From Cercis canadensis (Eukaryota; Streptophyta; Magnoliopsida; Fabales; Fabaceae), in assembly GCA_003255065.1 (NCBI GenBank), contig QAOA01008735.1, positions 769,144 through 833,143 of the forward strand: DNA of 64,000 bases, written 5' to 3'. Of this stretch, positions 22,741-34,414 are shown one piece after another (within the stretch, counting starts at the first letter, position 1; each line of letters starts with the position of its first letter). Position numbers and translations under genes: made by a program. Below the pieces are notes generated by a model. The model searched no databases and was not told where the DNA came from. It saw nothing but the letters and a program-made list of their open reading frames with translations.

Positions 22741-24382
22741 ATGCTAGAGGTGGGATTTTTTTTATTATTATTATAATCCATCAGGTTTAATTTGAATCTT
22801 TAAATGGAATCATATTTATTAAATTTATAATTATAATTTTGTGTGAGAAGTATTTTAAAATTATTTTTTATTAATAATAGGCCTTAAATATAAGATATTC
22901 TTTTTATAAGAAGAGTCTTATCACAATTAATCTATAATTCCCATAAGATTCTAATATGTGTGGTTTAGTTCAAATACTGAAAATAACCACATTAAAAATA
23001 AAATAAAAAATAAAAAAGAATGAAGAAGAGAGGCTCGATGGAACGGGAGTGACGAAATCCTGTGAATGATTTTTAGCTTTTTGGAGGATTGTGACTTGAT
23101 AGGTTGACCTTGATTGAGGAATGTTGTTTGTATTATTTGAGGAAATAGTTTAGTGTTCATCATTTATAAATATAAATATGATATAATTTAAATTTATTTA
23201 AAATTTTAATTTAATTTATATTAAATTTTCTTAAATTCTTTTTTGATATAGTTTAGAATTTGTATACTTCTATACCAAGTTTACATGAACGAAGAACACC
23301 ATTTTTCACGTTAATTTCCCGTACTATAATGATTTATGGCTTTCAACCAATGAGATGGGAGGATTTGATTTTCATTAGGGTATTATTATTAATACTCATT
23401 CTTCAACTAAATTGAAAAGTATAAATAACATGAATATATACATTTTTTTGAGTCAATGAACTTACTATCAAGGAGATGGATTTAATAGTGCATTTTAAAA
23501 ATTTAATTTCACAAATATCATAGTTTTAAATAATTTTTACACTTATTGTAATTTTTATTTTTTAATATTATGCATTTTATAAAAAATAAGAGATGAGAGA
23601 AGTTGAGACTACCAATGACGTAATTGTGTATATTGCAGTATCACAAGAGTTATGTCATTTGGACATAATATTAAAAAAATAAAAACTATGGTAGATATGT
23701 GAATTGTTTAGAAAATATGATATTTGTAGCATTAAACTTTCAAAATACATTATTGAAATCATTGATCCCAAGACTTTTTTTGGTGCTCCAAAAGAGATNA
23801 AAAAAGATATTTTGTTTTTTTTTTTATGGGTACCTTTTAACTAGCATTTATTTTCTTAATAACTTCCATTCTTATGTTACCCTTTGAAATAATTATCCAT
23901 GTCTTTTGCTAGTGGTTACTGTGACTAAGAGCTTAATTAGTTAATTATGAATATTTACTGCTTTCTTTCTTTGGCACATGTCCGTTCATTTTTGTATTTC
24001 TCACGTGCAAATTGCAATATATTTTTAGGCGGTGAGTCTGTAACTTATCCTTTTCATCGTAATGTCATCAAATGTGACTTTTTTTTTTTTATTGTGGTTA
24101 TGTAAAATTATAGTAAATTAAAATATTGTCAAATATCTACTTTAATCTCATCATACTAGCCTTACGTTTTGTATAATCTCCATAAAAATTTGCACCTCTC
24201 AAAAATAAAGAACCTGTCTTTTGTGTTCAACCTTAAGGTTATTTGAAACAAATATATTAAGTCAGGTATTGAACCTCTCTCCTATTGAAGGAAAATTCAT
24301 GTGCCAGGCTATTTTTTCTTAGTTTATTACTTGTGTTTGGATTTAGCTTTAGGATAATTTTTTTTATCTCAGTTATTTAGCT
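22741..24382. other. AT-rich intergenic DNA
   Basis: Highly AT-rich, with many short A and T runs and a single N at 23799. I see no gene, RNA gene or bounded repeat here. Confidence 0.5.
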
Positions 24383-24385
24383 TTA

Positions 24386-25086
24386 GGGTTTTTTGAGAGT
24401 TTTTTTGAGGAGAAATGAGAGGAAAAAGAGGGAAAGAAAGGGAAGGGAAAGGAAGAGGTTTTATCTCATTTGTTTAGATAATTAAAATGAGTAAAAAGAG
24501 AGCAAAAGTTATATTATAAAATATTTTTACTAATTTATTTTTTATTATCAAAAAAGATATATTTAATATAAAATTAAATAATATAATATACTTTTTTTTT
24601 CTCTCTTATATTTCTTTTTCTCTCTCTCTAAAATTAAATAATATAACAAATCTTGTCTCTCTCATATTTTTTATTTTATTTTTTTTGGTAGAAATTATTA
24701 TTTTACATTTGTTTTTGATTATAAAAAGTCACAAAAATTTGGCCACGCTTTGACCTTTCTTTTCCATCAAAAGCCTTTATCCTTCAAAGGCTTAGATTTT
24801 TGCCATCATCTTGCATTGCACCTTGTGCCAAAAGGCCCAAAACTAAGACCAAGGACATAACTACAGAAGGGAGTGCGGGGGTAAAACTGGAAAGCCCATT
24901 CCTTACTTTTCCAAACCCCCAATTTAGGGTGTTAAAATTTGTGAATAAAAAAAGAGTGTAGGGGTTAGAGTTTAACCCTCCTCTTCCTTTCCTCTTTCAA
25001 ACTAAAACTCTCAAATAAGAGAGTGGACTTTCTCATTTCTCTCATTTCCTTTCATTTTCCCCCAAAATAAACTCTCAAATAAACCC
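24386..25086. mobile_element. Tourist-like MITE with TTA target duplication
   Basis: Left end GGGTTTTTTGAGAGTTTTTT and right end AAATAAACTCTCAAATAAACCC are inverted copies. The match continues inward for roughly 80-100 bases through purine-rich (left) and pyrimidine-rich (right) tracts. TTA flanks both sides (24383-24385 and 25087-25089), as expected for PIF/Harbinger elements. It is 701 bases with no open frame of note. Confidence 0.75.
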
Positions 25087-25089
25087 TTA

Positions 25090-26201
25090 ATCTTTATTTT
25101 GAAAAGATAGAGCATTTATATTTATATATATATATGCTCTCATATACATATATAATTTATTTACTATGAAAAGTAAGTAAACACAATATTGATAAACTTT
25201 CCAACTTTAAAGATTGAGTGCATTGTAGGCTATTCCTATTTCCTAATGGACAAAGGGACTTTTTGTTTATTGAATATGCAAATATCACATGTGAAATGTT
25301 TTATTTGACTTAATAGGTTAAAAGTGAACAGATTAATGATAAATATGTAAAGTATCTGGCACAAGTGTAAACAAAACGTGAGTTTCGGTCCAACTTAATT
25401 TTTTTTCGATTTGAAAAATAAAAAATAAAATAATTGAAAAGATTGCTTGAAAGTTGAAAGAGAAAAGCTGAGGATCTTACATTAATGTGTTAAATCAAAG
25501 AAACTATGTATTAATTATATTATAGACAATGACAGGGTGATCTAACTCTTTCATCAGCAATCAAACGGAGTTAGTTTAGTTAATAATAGTTGAATTAGTA
25601 CATTGATAAAGTTTATGTTCAAATTTCACTATAAATATTACTGTAAGTTTTTATTAAAAACTGTGACATATTTAATCTTGAAATATGATAATCTATTATT
25701 TACATAAATAGTATTAAAAAATCAAATTAAAATTAATATATATAAAAAATTAATAAATTATTTTCCACAATATGACTCAAACAACAACTTTTCATATATA
25801 TATATATATATATTTTCAAGTGTACAAGATGACCACATGGTGTGTTTTCATGGGACCCTACTCGAATAGATTTGATGTCTTGGACGTTTAGTGTGTCTTA
25901 AATATGATTTTATTCTTAATTAGTAAAAAAAAGAAAAGACAATTTTTATAAATTTTTAAAATTTTCAAGATTAAAGTGATAAAAAAAAAAATTTAGAGTA
26001 AACTGACATTTCAAAGTCTAAAATGACATTTTACGGGTGCAAACTTCCGAGTTTTGACTATAAGTTTCCAGTAAACTCATATTTAGCCCCTTTGAGTATT
26101 GCAACTTTGCAAGTTGCAATCTTTATTATGCAAAAATCAAATTGAGCGCCTCCAACTTTTCTTATTTTTTTTAGTATACAAAACTTATTAGTAAACTGAT
26201 C
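25090..26201. other. AT-rich intergenic DNA with TA microsatellites
   Basis: Upstream region of the PPR gene. It contains TA dinucleotide runs near 25120-25135 and 25796-25812. No gene seen; the PPR promoter must lie in the last few hundred bases. Confidence 0.5.
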
Positions 26202-28331
26202 TTGAGTTACTTTTACATCCTTCTAGTGGTATACTCTAACGAATTCATGAGCGGCCAGATTGTGAACGCTGTTTTGAGCAGGAACAAGCTGAAGAACTCT
26301 GGAGCATTGGCGGACCTTATTCAATCCTACGCACAAACTAGAGAGTTAAACAAAGGAAAACAGCTGCATGCTCAGCTGATCCGAGGTGGGTATCCACTAT
26401 GCACTTTTCTAACGAATCACTTCCTCAACATGTACTCCAAATGTGGAGCACTTGGGTACGCTATCAAACTGTTCGAAAAAATGGCTCAAAGAAACGTGGT
26501 TTCCTGGACGGCAATGGTTACTGGGTTTTCTCAAAATTTGAGGTTTCGAGAGGCTCTGAATACTTTTTGTCAAATGAGGATTGCTGGAGAAATACTGACA
26601 CAATTCGCCTTTTCAAGTGTCCTTCGTGCTTGTGCTTCCCTTGGGTCGATTGATTTTGGGAAGCAGATGCATTGTCTTGCTATGAAATGTGGGTTTGGCA
26701 ACGAATTGTTTGTGGGTAGTAATTTGGCTGATATGTATTCAAAGTGTGGGGGAATGCCTGATGCTTGTAAGGTTTTTGATGAGATACCTTGTAAGGATGA
26801 GGTGCTGTGGACTTCGATGATTGATGGCTATGTGAAAAATGGAGACTTGGAGAAAGCTTTAATATCTTATAAGAAGATGATCAATGATGACATTTTCATT
26901 GATCAGCATGTACTTTGTAGTACTCTGAGTGCTTGCAGTGCAGTTAAGGATTTTAATTTTGGGAAGTCCCTTCATTCAACTATTGTGAAATTGGGATTTG
27001 AATTTGAGGCTTTTGTAGGAAATGCCCTGACAGATATGTATTCAAAGTCTGGAGATATGGGAAGTGCTTCAAATGTCTTCCAAATTGATTCAGGTTTTAG
27101 AAATATAGTGTCATATACTGCTCTAATTGATGGATATGTAGAGATGGATCAAATCGAGGAGGCTTTTAGTGCTTTTGTTGACTTACGAAGGCAGGCAATT
27201 GAACCCAATGAATTCACTTTCTCTAGCTTAATCAAGGCTTGTGCCAACAGAGCTGCACTAGAACATGGGAGCCAGCTCCATGGCCAAGTTGTCAAATTCA
27301 ACTTTGGCAGCGACACTTTTGTTTCTTCAACACTTGTTGATATGTATGGAAAATGTGGGCTGTTTGATCACTCAATCCAATTGTTTGATGAGATTGGAAA
27401 CCCAAATGAAATAGCATGGAATTCATTGCTGTGTGTTTTTGCACAACATGGTTTAGGAAGAAATGCCATTGAAACTTTTAACCGGATGATCCACAGAGGA
27501 GTGAAGCCAAATGCAATAACATTTGTCAGTCTTTTAACAGGATGTAGCCATTCAGGTTTGGTTGAGGAAGGGTTCAACTACTTTTATTCCATGGACAAGA
27601 TTTATGGGGTAGCGCCTAGAGAAGAACACTATAGTTGTGTTATTGATTTGCTTGGTCGAGCTGGAAAGCTTAAAGAAGTAGAAGATTTTATAACTAACAT
27701 GCCTTTTGAGCCAAATGCTTTTGGCTGGTGTTCTTTTCTTGGGGCTTGTAAAATCCATGGTGATAAGGAAAGGGGCAAACTTGCAGCACAGAAATTGATG
27801 AAGCTTGAACCTGAAAACAGTGGGGCTCATGTGTTGCTTTCAAATATTTATGCAAAGGAAAGACAATGGGAAGATGTCAGAAGTTTGAGGAAGATGATGA
27901 GAGATGGAAACATGAAGAAATTGCCAGGTTATAGTTGGGTTGAAATTGGAAATAAAACCCATATATTTGGAGCGGAAGACTGTTCTCATCCTCAACAGAA
28001 AGAAATTTATGAAAAGCTTGATAGTCTTCTTGATCAGATAAAAAAAGCTGGATATGTTCCTCAGACAAAATCAATTCCAATTGACATGGATGATATTATG
28101 AAGGAGGAGCTTCTGCATCATCACAGCGAGAGGATTGCTGTGGCTTATTCACTAATAAGCATGCCAACTGGGAAGCCAATCATTGTCAAGAAGAACTTAA
28201 GAGTTTGTGCTGATTGCCATTCTGCCATCAAGTACATATCTAAGGTCACTGGGAGAATTATCATTGTAAGAGATAATATTAGATTTCACCATTTCTCCAA
28301 TGGTTTGTGTTCCTGTGGAGATTACTGGTAA
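26202..28331 (+). CDS. DYW-type pentatricopeptide repeat protein (organelle RNA editing)
   Basis: PLS-class PPR proteins bind organelle transcripts, and the DYW domain is the cytidine deaminase of C-to-U editing. This is one uninterrupted frame of 709 codons, as usual for intronless plant PPR genes. Repeats run from about residue 35 to 520, with recurring FLTNHFLNMYSKCG, NVVSWTAMVTGF and LIDGYVEMDQIEEAF-type units. An E/E+ region follows (APREEHYSCVIDLLGRAGKL, GYSWVEI). The DYW domain at the C-terminus has the zinc and catalytic motif HSERIA, the CADCH motif, and ends CSCGDYW, so it appears intact. The first 15 residues are an optional extension; the second Met (26247, MSGQIVNAVLSRN) is an equally good start and I cannot decide. 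A targeting peptide is not obvious. I cannot name the orthologue or the editing site. Confidence 0.9.
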   Translation: MSYFYILLVVYSNEFMSGQIVNAVLSRNKLKNSGALADLIQSYAQTRELNKGKQLHAQLIRGGYPLCTFLTNHFLNMYSKCGALGYAIKLFEKMAQRNVVSWTAMVTGFSQNLRFREALNTFCQMRIAGEILTQFAFSSVLRACASLGSIDFGKQMHCLAMKCGFGNELFVGSNLADMYSKCGGMPDACKVFDEIPCKDEVLWTSMIDGYVKNGDLEKALISYKKMINDDIFIDQHVLCSTLSACSAVKDFNFGKSLHSTIVKLGFEFEAFVGNALTDMYSKSGDMGSASNVFQIDSGFRNIVSYTALIDGYVEMDQIEEAFSAFVDLRRQAIEPNEFTFSSLIKACANRAALEHGSQLHGQVVKFNFGSDTFVSSTLVDMYGKCGLFDHSIQLFDEIGNPNEIAWNSLLCVFAQHGLGRNAIETFNRMIHRGVKPNAITFVSLLTGCSHSGLVEEGFNYFYSMDKIYGVAPREEHYSCVIDLLGRAGKLKEVEDFITNMPFEPNAFGWCSFLGACKIHGDKERGKLAAQKLMKLEPENSGAHVLLSNIYAKERQWEDVRSLRKMMRDGNMKKLPGYSWVEIGNKTHIFGAEDCSHPQQKEIYEKLDSLLDQIKKAGYVPQTKSIPIDMDDIMKEELLHHHSERIAVAYSLISMPTGKPIIVKKNLRVCADCHSAIKYISKVTGRIIIVRDNIRFHHFSNGLCSCGDYW

Positions 28332-29690
28332 TGCTTGAAAGCTTGAAGGTTTGTGAAGGGATCTATCTGATGCTTGAAATTAGAAACCACAGTGAATGAA
28401 TTCCAATGACCTGCAATTCTTATCACGACCGTTTGCATTGCCGTTTGAAACAGAAGAGGATGCCCATGGTTCACCAATTTTAAATAGAGTATCCGGGGCG
28501 TGGGTTCAAGTTTTCATGGCGGCCGTATCATGCAAACTCTATTTAGGATAGCCCTATGTAAATTTCTCTCCCAGGACCCCTGGCCACATTTGGCTGGCTG
28601 CCTCATTCATTAACGGAACATATGGTCACTCAACAAGAGAGAATGACCGCTCATCTGTTTCACTCAGATCTTAAAAATCACTACTAACCGGTGAGTAGGA
28701 TTTGGAAGGGGAAAACCAATTACTCTGCATTAAGTTTTGTTCACAGGTATGAAATTATGGGAATATTTGATGTGTTACAATTCAAAGGAGTGAAAATACT
28801 TGCAAAGATTGTCTGATAACAATAATAATCTCCTTTTGCTTTTGGAACCCCCCACAGACTAGCAGGTATAGACTAGAATGCAGTGGAGTGCAGTACATTG
28901 TGTTTGACCAAGAGAGCTTACATTGATGGAATGAAGTTTTATTTTTTCCTCCTCCTAGGAAAAAGCCATTTGATGGGATACAAGTTGAAACTCGGGAGGT
29001 CAGGCCATTGGGCGAAGATCAAAGACCCAGACCTCTTATTAAGACCATTGATAAGTGATAGTGTGAGCCGATTAGGGATGCGTATCTGGAAGAAAAGAGC
29101 CAGTGGAATGCGGGAACTAACTACTGCACTCACGAATATAAACTGATGCAGACCAGATTTAACATGTGGTCGCTTCGGCTATTGCAGACATTGAAGACAA
29201 TTTCTACTTGAGTTTTGATCATGCTCTCGAAGTTCATAAATGGTAATGTTTGTATAATTGCTAATTGTGCTGTTTCTGTTTTTACCCCGTTCTTTCTTCT
29301 TTATTAATAGATAAGAAATATCATTCATTTGGAAGAAAAATGATGCAGCTTGGGCTGTTCAATCTACTCAAATATTAGCAGAAGTAGGGACTTTGGTGTC
29401 ATACTCAACAATAATAACAACACGCTTTGAACATTAAGGAACATTCTCTGTACAAGCTAATAACTTATTCAAATGTGCTAACAAGTAACAAGCACCAAAG
29501 CTGCAGTATCTGAACTTAAGCGCACAACAGCGTGTAGAACACGTGTATGCACTACTGACCTAGAAAGTGCTAACAGAGGACAAAACGGGGACCTAATACC
29601 TAGACCGATGTTATTTTATATGTATCCCTAAAAACTGATGCAATAGTGAAGAAATGAGAGGGACCACTTATAACTGGGAGAAAATGAGTA
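28332..29690. other. Intergenic DNA between convergent PPR and FTSZ2 genes
   Basis: Contains the two 3' untranslated regions. An 87-codon frame at 28883-29146 (+) shows no domain and is probably chance. No clear repeat boundaries. Confidence 0.5.
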
Positions 29691-32600
29691 TTAAACCCTT
29701 GGATAGCGAGAGCGTCCTTTCTTCTTTAAGAATTCAGGAATCTCCACCGAGCCACCATCAGTGAAAGAGGAAGGTCGCCGGTTGATACCAATGGTCATAT
29801 CTCCCTGTGTAAGCTGACTTGCCTGTGTTTAGAACAAAAACCAAAATTTTAGGTATAAGAACATTAAGATAAAAGTGACAAAAGGGGCAGCGGGAGAGTT
29901 GAGCCATACCTGCAAGGGCCTCCCTTCACCTTCCTCTTGACGCTTGAATCCAGTAGCAATCAATGTTATGCTTACCTATATGAGAACAATTACACGGTTC
30001 ACCATGCTGTTCATCTTATATTCAAATAATTAGACATAAGCTTGAGAAATGTGAGAGTTTAAAGAGAATTCAGCCCCAAATTCCAGCAACTTCAGAGAAT
30101 CACTTGCTAATGCAAGAAGTAACATAACCACCACTGGTGTAAATGTTGTCACGTGAACAGAATGTTTTGAGTGAAAGAAATTTACTTTCAAAGGACAAAG
30201 CATTTAAAATCAAACAACAATCATATCGATACATACATGAACTAAAACATTACTAACAGCTTATGTTAGAATTTATCTTGTGTTAAGTCTCTGCAAATCC
30301 TTTGATCATTGAAATGTCTAAAAATAAGAATCACATAATATGGATCTTTGTCTACCAGTTACATCTTAAATATTAATAATTTATTTCTTTTATCTCCAAC
30401 ATTTCTCTAGAAAATCACAACATATCATGAACTTTATCTGTCTCTTACCTCTTAATGAAAAAAAAAAGGCAAGGTTTTCAGTCACTGTTTGTATTTAATA
30501 TATTTAACAAAATTCCATCATATAAATCTTGATCATAGCACAAGTTACATAGCAGTTATGCTGATTTTAACCTTTTCCAAATCAGCCAATGATTATTTTT
30601 AGTTCTTTTTATTGGATATCACTCCAAGTTTTGTGGTCCATAAAATGATTGTAGGACATCATCTTTTTCCCTTTGAGGACAGTTATTACGGTCACTGAAG
30701 TTGGATGCTTGTTTCCAAGCTTTTAGAATTTTGAGTATGCTAAAGATTTTAGAATTTTATGCTGACTAATCTTTTTATATGCTGAAAAAGACAATTTATA
30801 GTGAGACTATAATCTATTATTTATAAATTGCTTATGTTTAGCACAACATGCCAATGCACCGTACTGATTTTCATATCCAAGAATGACCGTTTGTATAATG
30901 TATTACTTTCTAGGGGTACACTTGAGTGGGGTAATGTTGCCTAGGACATAGTTTGACTTACTTGACCACTGAGCGATGGATCTATCACTGCTCCAAATAT
31001 CAAATTAGCAGTGGGGTCCACAAGGTCATATATAACCTCTGCTGCAGCATTTACCTGTAAAGAATGATAATAAAAACTGTAGCATAAAAAAGGATTATCT
31101 TACATAGCAACAACAGAGTAAAAATCACTGGACAGAGGTGAACTTTTTCTTCACAAATTTCTATCCATCTTTAGTCTCTTGCCCAAATATCATATATACG
31201 GAAAACTTCTAGCTTTCAATTCCAATTATGTAAGAACCTGTTCCAGTGGAATCAGGCATGTGGCTGTGCTGGGATAGAACCCTAACTTCATTAGGACAAA
31301 TGATCAAATTGCTTCCCATGATGGGACTGCATGAGAGCAGATGAGTCTCATAGCTAGCTTTTTTGAAAGAAGCACAAGAATAATGCTTTAAAGTCCAACT
31401 AAAGAGAATTGAATAACATGCAGCTACTAGAAACCTCTCATAGCCATTAGATTATCCAAATTCCAAAACAAAAGAGGGAAAAGAAATGAGAGAGAGAGCA
31501 TCGGCATGAACAAAGATAAAAACGCAAGGGTGACAGGAAATAGATAAATACCTCGAATAAGGTCAGATCACTTCCACCAGTTATGTTCCATACGATTCCA
31601 GTTGCCCTTTCTATACCAATATCTAGTAAAGGCGACTGGATGGCATTTAATGCAGCATCTCTTGCCCTTGTTTTCCCTAAAACAACAGATGAAGAGATGC
31701 CTTAATAATAATAATAAAAAAGAAAAAAAAAAACTATTTCCGAAAACTACTAAAAAAACTATATTAAAGAGTGGCATGAGGACACTTGTTTCTACGACAT
31801 TCAAAAAGCTTTGTGTAAAATCTAAAAAATAGTTTCAAAGCAACGCTGGCTATGCATCCTAATTTCCTAAGTCATTTTGGCTATATAATCTTTCCCTTCT
31901 AGACATGCACACACACACCATATGTTAAGATAACATATACATGTGTCTGCCAACATATATAGTTTGAGTAACACGCTGCCCTTCCACACATGTACAAATT
32001 TCAGTGATCAGCAGAGAGGCACCGGAGCTCCTCCTAATCTGAATCATTACATTATACTATCAGTCAAATAGAAGAAAGAGCTACAGCCCCATTTATAGTT
32101 TCCATACATACCAGTTGCAGTTCCTATCCCCATTAGTGAAGAACCTGCATTGGCCATTATAGCTCGAACATCAGCAAAATCTACATTTACCAATCCTGGT
32201 ATCTGCAATCAAGTAACAAGATGATGAGAATAAATTATTTAAAGACAAATACCACCAATTTTAAAGAACGGGCCACATATAATCAAGATATCCTTCCATG
32301 GGGATGACCATAATAAGTTTCGTCTATATGTATCCAAAATTGATAAACACAATAAGAATTATTGCAATTAAACTAATAGTAACACCAGAATATCTAGGTT
32401 TTGAGAAATTTATATCAACCTATAAAACAACTTTATGTCCACAACTGTACATGAAGCAATGCTTATGTCATCTCATTCAAAGATCTTTAAGGATTCCATA
32501 CCGTAATAATATCAGATATACCACGAACACCTTGTCGAAGAATATCATCTGCCAGATTGAATGCTTCAGTAACAGGGGTAGATTGAGAAACAGCAGTCAG

Positions 32601-34414
32601 TAGCTTGTCATTTGGAATGACTATCAGAGTGTCAACATTATCTCTTAAGGCTGCAATTCCTTCTTGGGCTTGAACTGCCCTCCTTCGTCCTTCAAAAGAG
32701 AAAGGGGTTGTGACAATACCAACAGTCAGTATACCCATTGACTTTGCCACACCAGCAATAACTGGAGCTCCACCAGTGCCAGTTCCTCCACCCATTCCAG
32801 CCTGCACAAATGAATTTTAAGTTCCAAGGTTATTAAAATATAACAATAATGAACAATTGAGGCGTACATGCAAGAATTGCTATATTAATATAGCAAGAAT
32901 TCCCAATTTATTAAAATTAACATATTTGATGATTTCAATCATTAAGAATTGCTGGTTCCTTATTAAATGGGGACTAGTTATCAAAAGTCAGAATAGTAGA
33001 GACTCGAACATTATATAAGTTCTTGTAAGAGAATTCTCCTTTCAATAACTACTAAAATGCTGCATAGCGCACTAGCATTTATTGATAATTTCTGAGGTGA
33101 GAAGCAATTCATTTTCATGGATAAATATTATACTTCTTAACAACTTTTCTATAATAAGTCAGAGGCATGCTATTGTAAATTATTATCTCATATGAATGCT
33201 CTCCCTAAATAAACAAAACCAATAATATTTAAGAGCATAAATTCAAAATGCATGTAATAAAGAAGCATTAACTATAACTCAGACTCAAAATTTATCATTA
33301 TAACTGAAATTGAAAGGATTGATATAAGCTGGTGGATTAATATAGGACAATATAAATATAACAACCATAAACAAGGTATGGTACCTTACAATTCCGACCA
33401 TACACTTGGGTATCATCATATTAATGTTAATTGGTAGGCTGTTAACAATACAAAGCAGGAAATAGCCACATAAACAATCCTTCAAATTGAGCCAGGTAAA
33501 CATTACACTGCACCAGTTTAAGCCATTAAGGTTGTTCCTTGGTAACCTATTTGTACAATTTTATGGTTCTCCTATTCCTCCTTGTTCAATATATTCTATT
33601 CTAGTTCGGGGAAATTATCTTATAAACATTTTTGACATTTTCATAAACTCTTAAATCATGTGTAACAGTATAATCTTTAGAAAAGTGCTACAAAGAAAAT
33701 TCGTAATGTAAAACTGTAATTCACTTGCAGAGGCACAAATTGGTGAAAAGTGGTTGAACCTACTGTAACAAAGACCATGTCTGCTCCATAAACTGCCTCT
33801 TCTATTGATTCTTTGCTTTCTTGAGCAGCATTCATGCCAATATCTGGGTTACCACCAGCACCGAGACCCCGGGTAAGCTCCTGACCAATTTGCAAACGGT
33901 TCTCAGGAAAGACAGGTGACATCCTCATGGCTTGAACATCAGTATTGACAATCCAGAACTCCACACCTTTCATTGAACTCTCTATCATGCGATTGACTGC
34001 GTTTGACCCACCACCTCCCACGCCAATAACTTTGATCTTGGCTTCATTGTAATTACTTTGGCTGGGTGTGTCTTCTAAACTCTCGGAGACCTTTCCACCA
34101 GAATTATCCTTTCTTGGGTTGTTTACTGTACTGTTTCCTTCCCCTCTAAGCATTGACACCTCAGGATGTAGATCTAGAAAAGGGTCTTTACTAGGATATG
34201 GACTGACACAGTGGGAATTGGCTGAACACTTGATCTGAAGCAAAGTTGACTTTCGGCTGGCACCTGAAAATCCATACTTGCTGTCAAACAATTTCATCCA
34301 ACATGGTCTCACTGGGTTATTCTCTGTCAATGTTCTTCCTCCAAGAACAGTTAGCACCCCTGCTGAATTTCTAGCATTAGAAGGTGCAAAATTTGTCGAC
34401 ATACAAGTTGCCAT
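29691..34414 (-). CDS. FTSZ2: Plastid division protein FtsZ2
   Basis: FtsZ2 is a tubulin-like GTPase that co-assembles with FtsZ1 into the stromal Z-ring of dividing chloroplasts and is tethered by ARC6. Seven exons join in phase: 33764-34414, 32502-32801, 32112-32202, 31552-31676, 30962-31054, 29910-29975 and 29691-29822, giving 485 residues. Residues 1 to about 80 resemble a chloroplast transit peptide. The nucleotide-binding loops are present: [15 protein letters not shown] and the tubulin signature [17 protein letters not shown] at the start of exon 2. The C-terminal core [19 protein letters not shown] is specific to FtsZ2 and is the ARC6-binding motif, which separates it from FtsZ1. The start is the Met of MATCMSTNF, matching the Arabidopsis FtsZ2 start, not the ATG nine codons upstream. 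Arabidopsis paralogues are recalled as AT2G36250 and AT3G52750. Confidence 0.96.

Noticed and set aside
25796-25812. TA dinucleotide run as a possible origin or regulatory site
   Set aside because: Simple TA microsatellites are common in plant intergenic DNA; nothing else supports function.
28483-28530. B-box-like GGGTTCAAG downstream of the PPR gene
   Set aside because: Partial match only, no A-box or A-tail.
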